The notes: a model not told the origin generated them from the letters alone. Shown: positions 51,743-61,067, numbered from the stretch's first letter. The stretch is DNA of 64,000 nt from Marinoscillum sp. 108 (GCF_902506655.1 NZ_LR734808.1:372001-436000); one strand, 5' to 3'. Translations and numbers: made by a program.

Positions 51743-52951
51743 TTATAGTTCGTTCACTCCCCAGTTTTCCTGGAGTGAGGGTGGGATGAAAAATCGGACG
51801 TTCTTACCTTCATTGTAATGCTTCAGGTAGCCCTGTAGCAGGAGTTTGTTAAAGGACTCTGTCAGTTTGCTTATGATGGGTGAATGTTCGGCTTTGCTGA
51901 TTCCACCCGTAATGATCTGAGAAATTCTCATGACCAGATGGTCTTTCAGGTCAGCGTGATCAGGAATGCCAATCATGCTTGAAAGTGGCTTACCTACGGC
52001 CTTTTCCACATCCTGAAAAAAGTACCAAATCATGTAGGCTGGCACGTCATCAAATAAGGTGCCCGGGATCATGTGTTGGATGAATGCCATGCAGGAGTCG
52101 GCCAGTGCTTTTCCCTGTGGGGAAGCTTCCGACTGATGACTAAGTATTTTACAGGCCAGAATCCAGTTGTCTTCGAAAGTATCAGCCAGCAGATCATCGT
52201 TCAGGCCCATCATGTGGCCTATGACCTTCCAGCAGTGGGTATAGCTGGCAATCTGCTCATCGGTCAGGTTGATATTGAGTGATTTCAGCCCACTCAATAT
52301 AATTGGCGAAAAGGACATCAGGGTTCCCGCCAGGTCTTCCTGATTGATGGGTTCACCAAGACGTGAGGTGTCCCATCCTTTTGGATTGTACTTTTCTGAC
52401 TTTATAAAGTGTCGGATAGAGGCATGAATCAGCCGTACTTTCTGCACGGTTACGATACCCTTTCCCCCAGGGGTGAGGCCTCCGGGTTGCAGCACATTGA
52501 CCACCATCTGAGCAGTCTCCATCAGGCGTCTTACCAGCGGGTCGATATTTCCTTTTTTCTCTATCAGCCTACCGGTATCAAACAGTACCTGGGCACCGTT
52601 CGCACAGGTATAGCACATAGGCAGAGACTTCACATTCAAAAGCATGAAAACCTCTGGTCCGTACATCCCAAAGACGTCCTGCCCTTTGCTGATGAGTTGA
52701 TCATTGGCCCAGGAAGGGAGTTTGGCAGATTGAGTGAAGTAATCTCCAACCACCTTCTGAATATTCTCGGGGAAGTGACTTAGTAACTCAGGTGTATAGC
52801 TGTCATTTCTGGCCAGGGTATAGAAGATCTCGTTGATTCTTTCTTCGAAACCTTCATCTATAATGGTGGCGACTACCTGGTCTGCGAGTGGGTCTGTTTC
52901 ATGTCTTTTGGCGGTCAGAAAAGATTCAGTTAGGGCATGGGTTGAAAACAT
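51743..52951 (-). CDS. Oxygenase of the MpaB / latex-clearing protein (DUF2236) family
   Basis: A 402-residue helical protein without a signal peptide, matching the MpaB/Lcp (DUF2236) family. The Lcp-like block VRLIHASIRHFI (172-183) with His176 and His181 and the following PINQEDLAGTLMSFS fit, and HCWKVIGHMMGL is the second conserved helix. Lcp proteins are b-type haem oxygenases that cut polyisoprene, while MpaB cleaves a prenyl chain in mycophenolate biosynthesis. The substrate here is unknown; isoprenoid or other lipid cleavage is an inference. It is the first gene of an operon with a membrane protein and a giant hybrid kinase. Confidence 0.8.
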   Translation of the reverse strand: MFSTHALTESFLTAKRHETDPLADQVVATIIDEGFEERINEIFYTLARNDSYTPELLSHFPENIQKVVGDYFTQSAKLPSWANDQLISKGQDVFGMYGPEVFMLLNVKSLPMCYTCANGAQVLFDTGRLIEKKGNIDPLVRRLMETAQMVVNVLQPGGLTPGGKGIVTVQKVRLIHASIRHFIKSEKYNPKGWDTSRLGEPINQEDLAGTLMSFSPIILSGLKSLNINLTDEQIASYTHCWKVIGHMMGLNDDLLADTFEDNWILACKILSHQSEASPQGKALADSCMAFIQHMIPGTLFDDVPAYMIWYFFQDVEKAVGKPLSSMIGIPDHADLKDHLVMRISQIITGGISKAEHSPIISKLTESFNKLLLQGYLKHYNEGKNVRFFIPPSLQENWGVNEL

Positions 52952-53084
52952 AAGATTCTGAAGTCGAAAGTTTAAGGTTGACCGCCTAAAATAGTGCGAA
53001 ATGAGTGGGAATCCGAAACCTTAGAACCAATTACTTTGAGAGATAGTATTTATCAAAGAACTGTTTGTGTTGCAGTAAGGAAAG

Positions 53085-53969
53085 CTAACAAGGGTCGCAT
53101 TTTTCGTCTTCCGTTTCAAACTCGATCGTGGCGTGATCGATGTGTTCCTTTTTGAGGAGATCTTTGGCCTTTTGTTTAATCTCAGAGAGCTCTTGAAGCT
53201 CATTGTATTTTTCTACCACTAAATGAATGGATAAGATGTGATATTGACCATCCATAGACCAGATGTGACAGTCATGGGTACTTATTACCTTGGGTATCGC
53301 CCTGAGTAGTTCATCGATGCGCTTGGGGTTAATCTCCTCAGGAGTTCCCTGAAGGATGATTTTAAGGGCCTTTTTGAGGTTTTTGTATACATTGAAAAGA
53401 ATGAACAGTGAGATGAAAATGGCCAGGAGTGAATCCACAATCGGCCAGTCTTGATAGAGCATGATGAGTGCCGCAATCAGCGTAGCTACCCAACCCAGCA
53501 CATCTTCCAGGAGGTGCAGGTACACTGCTCGTTCGTTCAGAGAATGTCCTCCATGGAGTTTGTAGGCGGCAAGTCCATTGGCCAGGATTCCACCGATGGC
53601 CAAATAAATCATACCCTGAGCATCGGGTGTAGTAGGGTCGAAGAGTCTGGGGATAGCTTCTGTGAGGATGAGAATGGAGCCTACGACAAGTACCAGGGAG
53701 TTGATTACCGCTCCAAGTACCGAAAAGCGCCGATATCCGTAGCTAAATTCTTTATCCCGCCCTTTTCTGGCTACTTTCTGAAAGTACCAGGATACCCCGA
53801 GACTCATACTATCGCCTAAATCATGCAGTGCATCTGAGAGAATGGCCACGCTGCTGGTATAGAGCCCACCAATGAGTTCAATCACAGAGAACCCTAAATT
53901 GATGAAGAAGGCAATTCGGATTTTGCTGGTAGAGTGGTCGCCGTGAGCGTGGTGATGATCGTGTGCCAT
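53085..53969 (-). CDS. Cation diffusion facilitator metal exporter (CzcD/ZitB-like)
   Basis: A 294-residue CDF exporter that moves Zn2+ or other divalent metal out of the cytosol in exchange for protons. The His-rich N-terminus (MAHDHHHAHGDH) binds metal. Six membrane helices carry the transport site: AILSDALHDLGD in helix 2 and HLLEDVLGW in helix 5. The C-terminal cytosolic domain (about 205-294, CHIWSMDGQYHILSIHLVV) is the usual ferredoxin-like dimer module, ending with CDPC cysteines. It is a single gene, likely zinc regulated, though no operator was seen. Confidence 0.92.
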   Translation of the reverse strand: MAHDHHHAHGDHSTSKIRIAFFINLGFSVIELIGGLYTSSVAILSDALHDLGDSMSLGVSWYFQKVARKGRDKEFSYGYRRFSVLGAVINSLVLVVGSILILTEAIPRLFDPTTPDAQGMIYLAIGGILANGLAAYKLHGGHSLNERAVYLHLLEDVLGWVATLIAALIMLYQDWPIVDSLLAIFISLFILFNVYKNLKKALKIILQGTPEEINPKRIDELLRAIPKVISTHDCHIWSMDGQYHILSIHLVVEKYNELQELSEIKQKAKDLLKKEHIDHATIEFETEDEKCDPC

Positions 53970-54132
53970 ACTTCTTTTAATGCATAGGAAGGGATAAAGT
54001 TATGAAAAGGCCCGATGTTTTTAGTTATGAATTCCAGAGAGGTATTAACTCGAGAGGTCATTCCAAACTGAGCGTTTTTTTTTAACGGTTAAGCCCTATC
54101 TTTAACTATTCAAACGCCTAATTTTTAAACTA

Positions 54133-54870
54133 ATGAAAAAATACACATTCTTTTTGGTGGTGTGTGGGTTGCTGTGGCAATCTTGCGCCAAATCTGACAG
54201 GGTTGAGCCTGTTATTCAGGAAGCTAATCATGGATTATTAGCTATCACGATTGGGGAACCAGACATTGATGTATCCCATGGTCGACAAACAGAGGACTAC
54301 ACTGATGCCCATGTTTCTATTATTTCTCTCAGTGGTGGGGAGAATGTTGAATATGCGAGTATTGGCGATGTACCGGATAGTGTTGAGCTCGAAGTAGGAA
54401 ACTATTACGTTCATGCCTATACTGATAGCATTCCATTACCGGCATTTGATGCTGCATCTTATGTGGGTAATTCTGAATGGTTTCCAATCGGAGATGATTC
54501 TTTGACTCATGTCGAGGTTGACCTGGGACTTAATTCTGTTAAAGTAGAAGTGAACTATTCTGAAAATGTGCAGACTCTCTTCTATGATTATCATGTGGAA
54601 GTTTTTGATGAACATTCCGGCTCATTGTATTTTGGAAAAAATGAGACAAGAAAGGGATACTTCATACCATGTGAGCTGACCATTCATGCCGTTCTGCATT
54701 ACGTTAATAGCAGTAGTGATAGCACTTCTATAGAGAAAATGGTCAGTGTAGATGGGGTTAAAAATGACTTCCTCATTATTACTGTGGATGGAGATCTCGA
54801 ATTTGGTGAGGCTATTTTCGATTTTAATCTTGACTCCCTAAATGTCAGAGAAATAGATATCGTTTTTTAA
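54133..54870 (+). CDS. DUF4493-type lipoprotein
   Basis: A 245-residue lipoprotein: signal peptide MKKYTFFLVVCGLLWQSC with Cys18 in the lipobox, then AKSDR. The mature part follows the DUF4493 pattern of Bacteroidota lipoproteins: HGLLAITIGEP, VELEVGNYYVHAYTD (the L-x-x-G-x-Y-x-V-x-A motif), PAFDAASYVGNSEWFPIG, and LGLNSVKVEVNYSEN. The fold is expected to be beta sandwich and fimbriae-associated in some species. It is a single gene that ends at a clear terminator (54919-54951). No ligand is known. Confidence 0.82.
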   Translation: MKKYTFFLVVCGLLWQSCAKSDRVEPVIQEANHGLLAITIGEPDIDVSHGRQTEDYTDAHVSIISLSGGENVEYASIGDVPDSVELEVGNYYVHAYTDSIPLPAFDAASYVGNSEWFPIGDDSLTHVEVDLGLNSVKVEVNYSENVQTLFYDYHVEVFDEHSGSLYFGKNETRKGYFIPCELTIHAVLHYVNSSSDSTSIEKMVSVDGVKNDFLIITVDGDLEFGEAIFDFNLDSLNVREIDIVF

Positions 54871-54918
54871 AGCGGATTCAATATAGGTAATATTGATCGT
54901 TGTAATTCTTAACCAAAT

Positions 54919-54951
54919 AAAAAAGGGTGGCTTAAATGGCCACCCTTTTTT
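54919..54951. terminator. Bidirectional terminator
   Basis: The stem GGGTGGC/GCCACCC with loop TTAAATG, flanked by A and T runs, lies between the convergent DUF4493 and desaturase genes. Confidence 0.9.
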
Positions 54952-54974
54952 GATTTAAATCTGCTTCCTGATTA

Positions 54975-55898
54975 TCAGGCTGCCTTTGCTTTCTTAGCCA
55001 GTTCTTTGGCTTCTTCCTTGTCTTTCGAGTATTTGATGTGATCAGGCACCTCTCTGATGTCCCAAATCAATCCCAGAAAACCGAAAATTCGCAGGATATA
55101 GTAGGTGATATCGATTTCCCACCAGAAAAAGCCCTGGCGAGCTGCTGTTTCATAGTAGTGATGATTGTTGTGCCAGCCTTCGCCCATGGTCAGGAGGGCC
55201 AGCCACAAGCTGTTTTTCGACTCGTCATTGGACTTGTATCGCTGCTTGCCAAACTTGTGCATGATAGAGTTGATACTGAATGTGCCGTGATAAAGAACCA
55301 CAGTACTTAGAAAAAATCCGATAAACAAGGTGGAAAATCCTGCAGAGGTAAACATCATCTCAATGCCGCCGCCATTGACTATCCCCCCTAGGGCCATCAC
55401 TGTCAGGGCAAGCACCACAGGAGGCACCAGATAATACTTATTGAGCCACACTAGTTCGGGGTATTTGGCATAATCACCAATGATTTTGTAATCCGTTTCC
55501 TTGTAATCTGGTCCGATGATCCAACCTACATGCGAGTACCAGAAACCATAGTGCTTCATGGAATGAGGATCGTCGTAGGTGTCGCTGGTTCGGTGGTGTA
55601 CCCGATGATGCCCGGCCCACCAAAGAGCGCCCTTCTGAGCGGAGGTCTGCGCCATAAAGGCGATCACAAACTGAAACCAACGCGATGTTTTATAAGATCT
55701 GTGAGCGAAATACCGATGGTAACCACCTGTGATCCAGAACATTCTGAAAAAATACAAGAAGATGCAAATCATCCAGTCAAAAAGTGTAACACCGGTAAGG
55801 AGTGCTGCAAACGGAATAAAATGCATAAGCGTAAAGCTGATCTCCTTTTTGATCTTTGGCTTATTTAAAACTCTTGGTTCGCTTGATGCTGTTGACAT
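54975..55898 (-). CDS. Acyl-CoA / fatty-acid desaturase (delta-9 type)
   Basis: A 307-residue integral-membrane di-iron desaturase that puts a cis double bond into acyl chains using O2. The three histidine boxes are present: HRYFAH (residues 61-66), HRVHH, and HNNHH near 245. Four membrane helices fit the stearoyl-CoA desaturase type. It would adjust membrane fluidity, for example at low temperature. A Lys/Ala/Glu tail (KDKEEAKELAKKAKAA) ends the protein. It is monocistronic, with a terminator shared with the convergent lipoprotein gene. Confidence 0.94.
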   Translation of the reverse strand: MSTASSEPRVLNKPKIKKEISFTLMHFIPFAALLTGVTLFDWMICIFLYFFRMFWITGGYHRYFAHRSYKTSRWFQFVIAFMAQTSAQKGALWWAGHHRVHHRTSDTYDDPHSMKHYGFWYSHVGWIIGPDYKETDYKIIGDYAKYPELVWLNKYYLVPPVVLALTVMALGGIVNGGGIEMMFTSAGFSTLFIGFFLSTVVLYHGTFSINSIMHKFGKQRYKSNDESKNSLWLALLTMGEGWHNNHHYYETAARQGFFWWEIDITYYILRIFGFLGLIWDIREVPDHIKYSKDKEEAKELAKKAKAA

Positions 55899-56063
55899 TT
55901 TCTTTTCCTTTCAATTATAATTCAATAAAAACGCAGAAGGTTCATTTTTAGTCCGTCACCACTGGGAGATGAACAATGAAAATTCCAGGCAAGGTGAGCA
56001 TAAATTGAGCTCATTCAAAATATAAAGCAGGGCGTCTGATTTTTTACATCAGCACCCGGTTTT

Positions 56064-57374
56064 TTAAATAGTCCTATCCTTATCAAACCCCTCAAGGTAA
56101 TCAGCTACCCTTCGAACAAACATGCCCCCGAGTGCACCATCTACCACCCGGTGATCGTAGCTGTGAGACAGGAACATTTTATGTCGGATGCCGATGAAAT
56201 CTCCCTGAGGAGTTTCTATAACTGCAGGTTTTTTCTGAATGGCACCTAGTGCTAATATACCCACCTGCGGCTGCATGATAATGGGGGTACCCATCACATT
56301 ACCGAAGGAGCCCACATTGGATACCGTGTAAGTACCGCCCTGCAGGTCATCAGGTTTTAGTTGATTTTCTCTGGCTCTTCGGGCCAGGTCATTCACTTTC
56401 TTGGTGATGCCCACCAGGTTGAGTTGGTCGGCATTGTGGATGACCGGCACAATAAGGTTACCAGATGGCAGAGCCACGGCCATTCCTATGTTTACATTTT
56501 TCTTTTTAATGATCTTATCACCATCCACCTGTATGTTGATCATCGGATAGTCCTTGATGGCTTTTACGATGGCTTCAATGATAATAGGAGTAAAGGTAAG
56601 GGTCTGTCCATCACGCTCTTTGAAGATATTCTTCATCCTGTTTCTCCAAAAGACCATATCGGTCACATCGGCTTCCACAAATGAAGTAACGTGTGGGGCT
56701 ATCTGTTTGGAAGCCAGCATACGATCTGCAATCATTTTGCGCATGCGATCCATCTGAATGATTTCATCCTCGCCACTAACCGTCACAGGCATGGGCTGAG
56801 GGGCCGGTCGGGAAACACTCGGTTTACTCTGACCATTTGTGTTGGGGGCGGGGGCTTTACCAGCTTGTTTGGTGGAGACATAAGATAGGATGTCCTGTTT
56901 GGTGATTCGACCATCTTTGCCAGTACCATTCACACGCTCTAGTTCACTCAGAGAGATACCCTCTTCTTTAGCGATGCTTCTTACCAGTGGGGAATAAAAT
57001 TTGTCGCCGGATTTTGCGGGTATATCTGCTGCGGAGGCGGTAGCCATGGCAGACTCCATGATTTTTTCTGCTTCCTTGACAATAGGTGTCTCTTCAGAAG
57101 GAGCTGAGGCCGTAGGGGTATTGGCAGCACCTGCTTCTGTTTCTATCAGGGCTATTGGTTTGCCCACTTCTATCACGTCTCCTTCCTGTGCAAGAATTTC
57201 CTTTAGTACCCCCGCGTGGGTAGATGGAATCTCGGTATCTACCTTGTCAGTAGCCACCTCCAGTATAGACTCATCCTCTTCGATGGGGTCACCTACACTT
57301 TTGAGCCAGGACAGGACGGTGCCTTCCATTACACTTTCGCCCATCTTGGGCATAACCATTTCTACTAGCGCCAT
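56064..57374 (-). CDS. 2-oxo acid dehydrogenase E2 (dihydrolipoamide acyltransferase)
   Basis: A 436-residue E2 enzyme that carries acyl groups from E1 to CoA. It has one lipoyl domain with the lipoylation site Lys44 in EVATDKVDTEIP, a proline/alanine linker, a peripheral subunit-binding domain (PLVRSIAKEEGISLSELERV), another linker, and the catalytic domain ending in HRVVDGALGG with His408 and Asp412. The branched-chain type (BkdB) and the 2-oxoglutarate type (SucB) share this layout. Neither E1 nor E3 is adjacent; a PdhB homologue lies at 16461-17438. The cinA stop lies 53 bases upstream, so the two may be cotranscribed. Confidence 0.9.
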   Translation of the reverse strand: MALVEMVMPKMGESVMEGTVLSWLKSVGDPIEEDESILEVATDKVDTEIPSTHAGVLKEILAQEGDVIEVGKPIALIETEAGAANTPTASAPSEETPIVKEAEKIMESAMATASAADIPAKSGDKFYSPLVRSIAKEEGISLSELERVNGTGKDGRITKQDILSYVSTKQAGKAPAPNTNGQSKPSVSRPAPQPMPVTVSGEDEIIQMDRMRKMIADRMLASKQIAPHVTSFVEADVTDMVFWRNRMKNIFKERDGQTLTFTPIIIEAIVKAIKDYPMINIQVDGDKIIKKKNVNIGMAVALPSGNLIVPVIHNADQLNLVGITKKVNDLARRARENQLKPDDLQGGTYTVSNVGSFGNVMGTPIIMQPQVGILALGAIQKKPAVIETPQGDFIGIRHKMFLSHSYDHRVVDGALGGMFVRRVADYLEGFDKDRTI

Positions 57375-57427
57375 AGAATATTTTGTTTGTTGTTCATTTT
57401 TGGGTGATACAAAGTTAAATAATTCCG

Positions 57428-58675
57428 TTAATTCCCCAGAAAGTTAATTCTGAACATATTTAGGGCACATAAGGCACTTAATTTTATATTGACGTTTCGG
57501 TCCTTGGAGAAATTAAATTTTTTAGCGACCGTTTTTTGCTCGTCAGAGTATCCTATCCAGACCGTTCCTACAGGTTTTTCTTCGGTGCCTCCATCGGGTC
57601 CTGCGATGCCACTTACGGAGATTCCAACGTCGGCTCCCAGCTTTGATCTCACACTTCTGGCCATCTGCAAAACGACTTCCTCACTCACCGCACCTTTTTC
57701 CTCCATTACCTTTCGATCTACATCCAGTGAATTCACTTTCACATCATAGTCATACGAAACAATGCTGCCTTTATAATATTGAGAGCTGCCGGGTACTTTG
57801 GTCATCAGATGGGAGATATAGCCTCCCGTACAGCTTTCTGCAAATGCAATACTCTTATTGTGTTTCAGTAGAATATCGCCCACCACCTTTTCAAGTTCAT
57901 CATTGTCATACCCGTAAACGTATGAAGCAATCTGAGGGATCAATTTTTCAACTTCTTTGCCCACCTCTTTTTCAAGGTGAGCCCTGTCATCACCAAGAGC
58001 CGTCAGTCTCAGTTTTACTTGTCCAAAAGTAGGTAGATAAGCCAGTTTGATACTTTTGGGTAGGTGATCTTCCCAATCTGTGATTTTCTCAGCCAGAGCT
58101 GATTCACCGATCCCCACGGTCTTCACAATTTTGTGATAAATGACCCCACCTGTAAATTTTTCTTTGAGTTTGGGTAAGATGATATCGTTCATCATCCCTT
58201 CCATTTCATAAGGGACACCTGGCATGGAGACATAGACCGTCTCATTCTCTTCAAACCACATGCCCGGGGCTGTGCCAAGTTTATTGTCTATTTTGATGCA
58301 ATTTTCAGGCAACTCAGCTTGCATTCTATTGAGTTCTGTGACTTCCCGGCCTCTTTTTTCGAAAATAGTCCGTATATGCTCGAAAGCTTCATCATTCATC
58401 TTGAGACCTACTCCGAAGTACTCTGCCAGCAGGGGTTTGGTGAGATCATCCCGTGTTGGCCCCAGACCACCTGTGATCAAAATGATGTCAGCCCTTTCTG
58501 TTGATTCTTTCAGCGTGTTGAGAATTTCTTCGCGTTCGTCACCGATGGTGATTTTCCTTCTTACTTTAATGCCGATTTCATCCAGGCGCCCGCTGATCCA
58601 GTGTGAATTGGTATCTAACGTCTGGCCGTAGAGGATTTCATCACCGATTGAGATGATTTCTGCATATTTTGACAT
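57428..58675 (-). CDS. cinA: CinA family nicotinamide-nucleotide amidohydrolase
   Basis: A 415-residue two-domain protein. The N-terminal domain is MoCF/COG1058-like (IISIGDEILYGQTLDTNSHW; LITGGLGPTRDDLT; MPGVPYEMEGMM) and acts on ADP-ribose or NAD-derived nucleotides. The C-terminal CinA domain (IAFAESCTGGYISHLMTKVP, VSGIAGPDGG) deamidates nicotinamide mononucleotide. Together they clean or recycle pyridine nucleotides. In some bacteria the gene is linked to competence, but no competence gene is near. It is upstream of the E2 gene on the same strand. Confidence 0.95.
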   Translation of the reverse strand: MSKYAEIISIGDEILYGQTLDTNSHWISGRLDEIGIKVRRKITIGDEREEILNTLKESTERADIILITGGLGPTRDDLTKPLLAEYFGVGLKMNDEAFEHIRTIFEKRGREVTELNRMQAELPENCIKIDNKLGTAPGMWFEENETVYVSMPGVPYEMEGMMNDIILPKLKEKFTGGVIYHKIVKTVGIGESALAEKITDWEDHLPKSIKLAYLPTFGQVKLRLTALGDDRAHLEKEVGKEVEKLIPQIASYVYGYDNDELEKVVGDILLKHNKSIAFAESCTGGYISHLMTKVPGSSQYYKGSIVSYDYDVKVNSLDVDRKVMEEKGAVSEEVVLQMARSVRSKLGADVGISVSGIAGPDGGTEEKPVGTVWIGYSDEQKTVAKKFNFSKDRNVNIKLSALCALNMFRINFLGN

Positions 58676-58751
58676 AGGGAATCGTTTTGTACCAATATAT
58701 TGTGGCTTATTCAGTTACTTTTAAGGACGCAAAATATATAATCTTTGATCA

Positions 58752-59459
58752 ATGAGACTTGTTTGTTTATACATCGTATTTATTTTTCTGGCGGGATGTA
58801 CCGTCCAGCAGATCCAGCAGACACTGGGGGATTATTTGGAGACAGACGAGCTGACTACAGAGCAGGTGACAGCAGGTCTGAAGGAAGCCTTGGTAAAAGG
58901 AGTAACCACCGGCACGAGCAAAGCTTCCAGTCTCAATGGCTATTTTGGCAACCCCAAAATAAAAATTCCCTTTCCTCCTGATGTGCAGCGAGTGGAGGAT
59001 AAGTTGAGGAGTATTGGGCTCGGCGGTGAGGTTGATAAATTTGTGGAGACACTAAATAGGGGCGCAGAAGAAGCGGCTAAAGAAGCCAAGCCCATTTTTG
59101 TGGAAGCGATAAAAGGGATGACCGTGCAGGATGCCTGGGGCATTTTGAAAGGAACAGACAATGAAGCTACACAATACCTAAAGGCCAAAACATCCGCCCA
59201 GTTAACCGCTAAGTTCCAACCTGTCATTAAGCAAGCTTTGGACAAAACCAGCGCAACTAAGTATTATGGTGATATCATCAGTACTTATAACAAAATACCA
59301 TTTGTGGATAAAGTAAACCCGGATCTGGAATCATATGCCACTTCTTTGGCATTGGAAGGTCTGTTTACCCTGGTGGCCGAAGAGGAAAGAGAGATTCGGG
59401 CAAATCCGCGAGCCAGAACTACGGAGCTCCTGAAAAAAGTTTTTGCTCAACAAGATTAA
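58752..59459 (+). CDS. DUF4197 lipoprotein
   Basis: A 235-residue lipoprotein: signal peptide with lipobox FLAGC (Cys16) then TVQQIQ. The mature part follows the DUF4197 pattern: LTTEQVTAGLKEALVKGV, a Gly-rich motif GYFGNPKIKIPFP, and LTAKFQPVIKQALDKT. The family consists of periplasmic or outer-membrane lipoproteins of unknown function in Proteobacteria and Bacteroidota. It is followed 13 bases later by an EF-hand protein and is likely co-transcribed with it. Confidence 0.88.
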   Translation: MRLVCLYIVFIFLAGCTVQQIQQTLGDYLETDELTTEQVTAGLKEALVKGVTTGTSKASSLNGYFGNPKIKIPFPPDVQRVEDKLRSIGLGGEVDKFVETLNRGAEEAAKEAKPIFVEAIKGMTVQDAWGILKGTDNEATQYLKAKTSAQLTAKFQPVIKQALDKTSATKYYGDIISTYNKIPFVDKVNPDLESYATSLALEGLFTLVAEEEREIRANPRARTTELLKKVFAQQD

Positions 59460-59472
59460 AAAAGAAACAGCT

Positions 59473-60045
59473 ATGCTCACCCCCCTGCAGAAAAAGAAAT
59501 TGCTGCACTATTTCAACGTGTTGGACTTTGATAAAAGTGGCACACTCGAAAAGGCAGATTTTCTCAATATTGGAGAAAACCTCAGTATCCTATGGGGTTT
59601 CAAGGAAGGTACTCCGGAATATGAGGCGAGTATTGATCGGTGCCGGGGTACCTGGGCTGGATTTCGCAATTTCATTGGAAAGTCTGATGAGAGCCATGCC
59701 ACCATTGAAGAATGGATTCAGTTTGCGGATCAGATAGTGGTGAATGGTGACGAAGAACTCTACGAAAAGCATGTCAATAAGGTGATGCGTGAGATTTTCA
59801 ATCTTTTTGATCTGGATGGAGATGGCTACATTTCTCTGAACGAATACATCGATCTTTTTATGGCCTACCGGATTGAGATTCGCTATTCGGCCAGAGCCTT
59901 CACTAAACTTGACCTCAATCAGGATGATCTGATCAGCAGAGATGAATTACTCAGTGGGATCAAGGAGTTTTTTAGAAGCGATGACAGGGAAGCTGCAGGA
60001 AACTGGCTCTTTGGTTTTTGGGAAACCTATCTCAAGGAAGATTAA
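59473..60045 (+). CDS. EF-hand calcium-binding protein
   Basis: A 190-residue cytosolic protein when started at MLTPLQKKKL (59473; ten codons inside the longest frame, after the DUF4197 stop). It resembles sarcoplasmic calcium-binding proteins and calerythrin: three readable EF loops start at Asp18 (DFDKSGTLEKAD), Asp113 (DLDGDGYISLNE) and Asp147 (DLNQDDLISRDE), with a degenerate second hand around SDESHATIEEW. Each usable loop has acidic residues at 1, 3, 5 and 12. It would bind or buffer Ca2+. It follows a DUF4197 lipoprotein gene. The stop overlaps the convergent hydrolase stop by two bases within TTAA. Confidence 0.87.
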   Translation: MLTPLQKKKLLHYFNVLDFDKSGTLEKADFLNIGENLSILWGFKEGTPEYEASIDRCRGTWAGFRNFIGKSDESHATIEEWIQFADQIVVNGDEELYEKHVNKVMREIFNLFDLDGDGYISLNEYIDLFMAYRIEIRYSARAFTKLDLNQDDLISRDELLSGIKEFFRSDDREAAGNWLFGFWETYLKED

Positions 60046-61067
60046 AAGCGCATTGCTTTGCCCTCTTCTGGGATGATGAAAGCTCCCTGTTTGACTCCAG
60101 CCGCTTCTAGTGCAAGGATCAGGTCTTCTTCGGCTTTTCCTTGCCCTTCGTCGGCAAGCGGGAAGGTACCAAAGTGCATTCCGACGCTCACTGCCGATTT
60201 CACATCCTGATGCACTTTTACAGCTTCTGCAGGAGAAATGTGTATCGGTGACATAAACCATTTAGGGAGGTAAGCACCTATAGGTATCAGAGATACATCC
60301 ACCGGACCCACTTTTTTTCCAATTTCCTTAAAGAGGTCACCATATCCCGAATCTCCCGCAAAGTAGACTTTTTTACCACCGTGCTCCAGCAGATACCCGG
60401 CCCAAAGTGTTCGGTCACGATCGAACATACCTCGTCCACTAAAATGCTGTGCCGGTAAGGAGCGTATGGTGATACCCATGTTGGTTTCATTCCACCAATC
60501 AAGCTCTATCGTATTTTGTATTCCCAACTGATCCAAATAGGCCTTTACCCCAAGTGGAACAATGAATACGGGGGACCATTTCGCTTCAATTTGTCTAATG
60601 GTAGGAATGTCGAGGTGATCATAGTGATTGTGACTGATCAGAACGGCATCTATATGGGGTAACTCCTCAAAGTCAATACCGGGAGGGCGCATACGCTGGG
60701 GCCCCACAAAGGAAAACGGGCTGCACCGCTCACTCCAGATGGGGTCAGTGAGGATATTCAGGTGGTTCCATTGTATCAAAAAGGTACTGTGGTTGACAAA
60801 CGTAATCAGCAAGCTTTCTGAGGAATTGGATGGCTTTGGTCCTACTTCAGTTTCATAGTTTTTGGCCCATGGACCCTGATCTCTGCGAGCGATCCATTTG
60901 AGGGCTTCTGTAACGCCTTTGGCTTGTGACCCTGAGGTGTTTAAAAATTTCTTACCATTGAAGTGTTTGGTTTGAGGACCTGAGTGACCAGGAGCGCTTA
61001 TGACTTTGCCAAGACTCAAGGCAAAGATGACGAAGACCATGAGGGCAGGGAAGATCCAAAAGAGCAT
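60042..61067 (-). CDS. MBL-fold hydrolase, NAPE-PLD/UlaG-like
   Basis: A 341-residue metallo-beta-lactamase fold enzyme with an N-terminal hydrophobic segment (FWIFPALMVFVIFALSLG) that probably anchors it to the membrane. Zinc motifs are SHNHYDHLD (H-x-H-x-D-H), a later His, the GDSGYG Asp, and a C-terminal HFGTFPL. The order and the RMRPPGIDFEELP insertion match the N-acyl-phosphatidylethanolamine phospholipase D / UlaG group, which acts on phospholipid head groups or lactones. It converges with the EF-hand gene, the two stops sharing TTAA. Its substrate is unknown. Confidence 0.88.
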   Translation of the reverse strand: MLFWIFPALMVFVIFALSLGKVISAPGHSGPQTKHFNGKKFLNTSGSQAKGVTEALKWIARRDQGPWAKNYETEVGPKPSNSSESLLITFVNHSTFLIQWNHLNILTDPIWSERCSPFSFVGPQRMRPPGIDFEELPHIDAVLISHNHYDHLDIPTIRQIEAKWSPVFIVPLGVKAYLDQLGIQNTIELDWWNETNMGITIRSLPAQHFSGRGMFDRDRTLWAGYLLEHGGKKVYFAGDSGYGDLFKEIGKKVGPVDVSLIPIGAYLPKWFMSPIHISPAEAVKVHQDVKSAVSVGMHFGTFPLADEGQGKAEEDLILALEAAGVKQGAFIIPEEGKAMRF

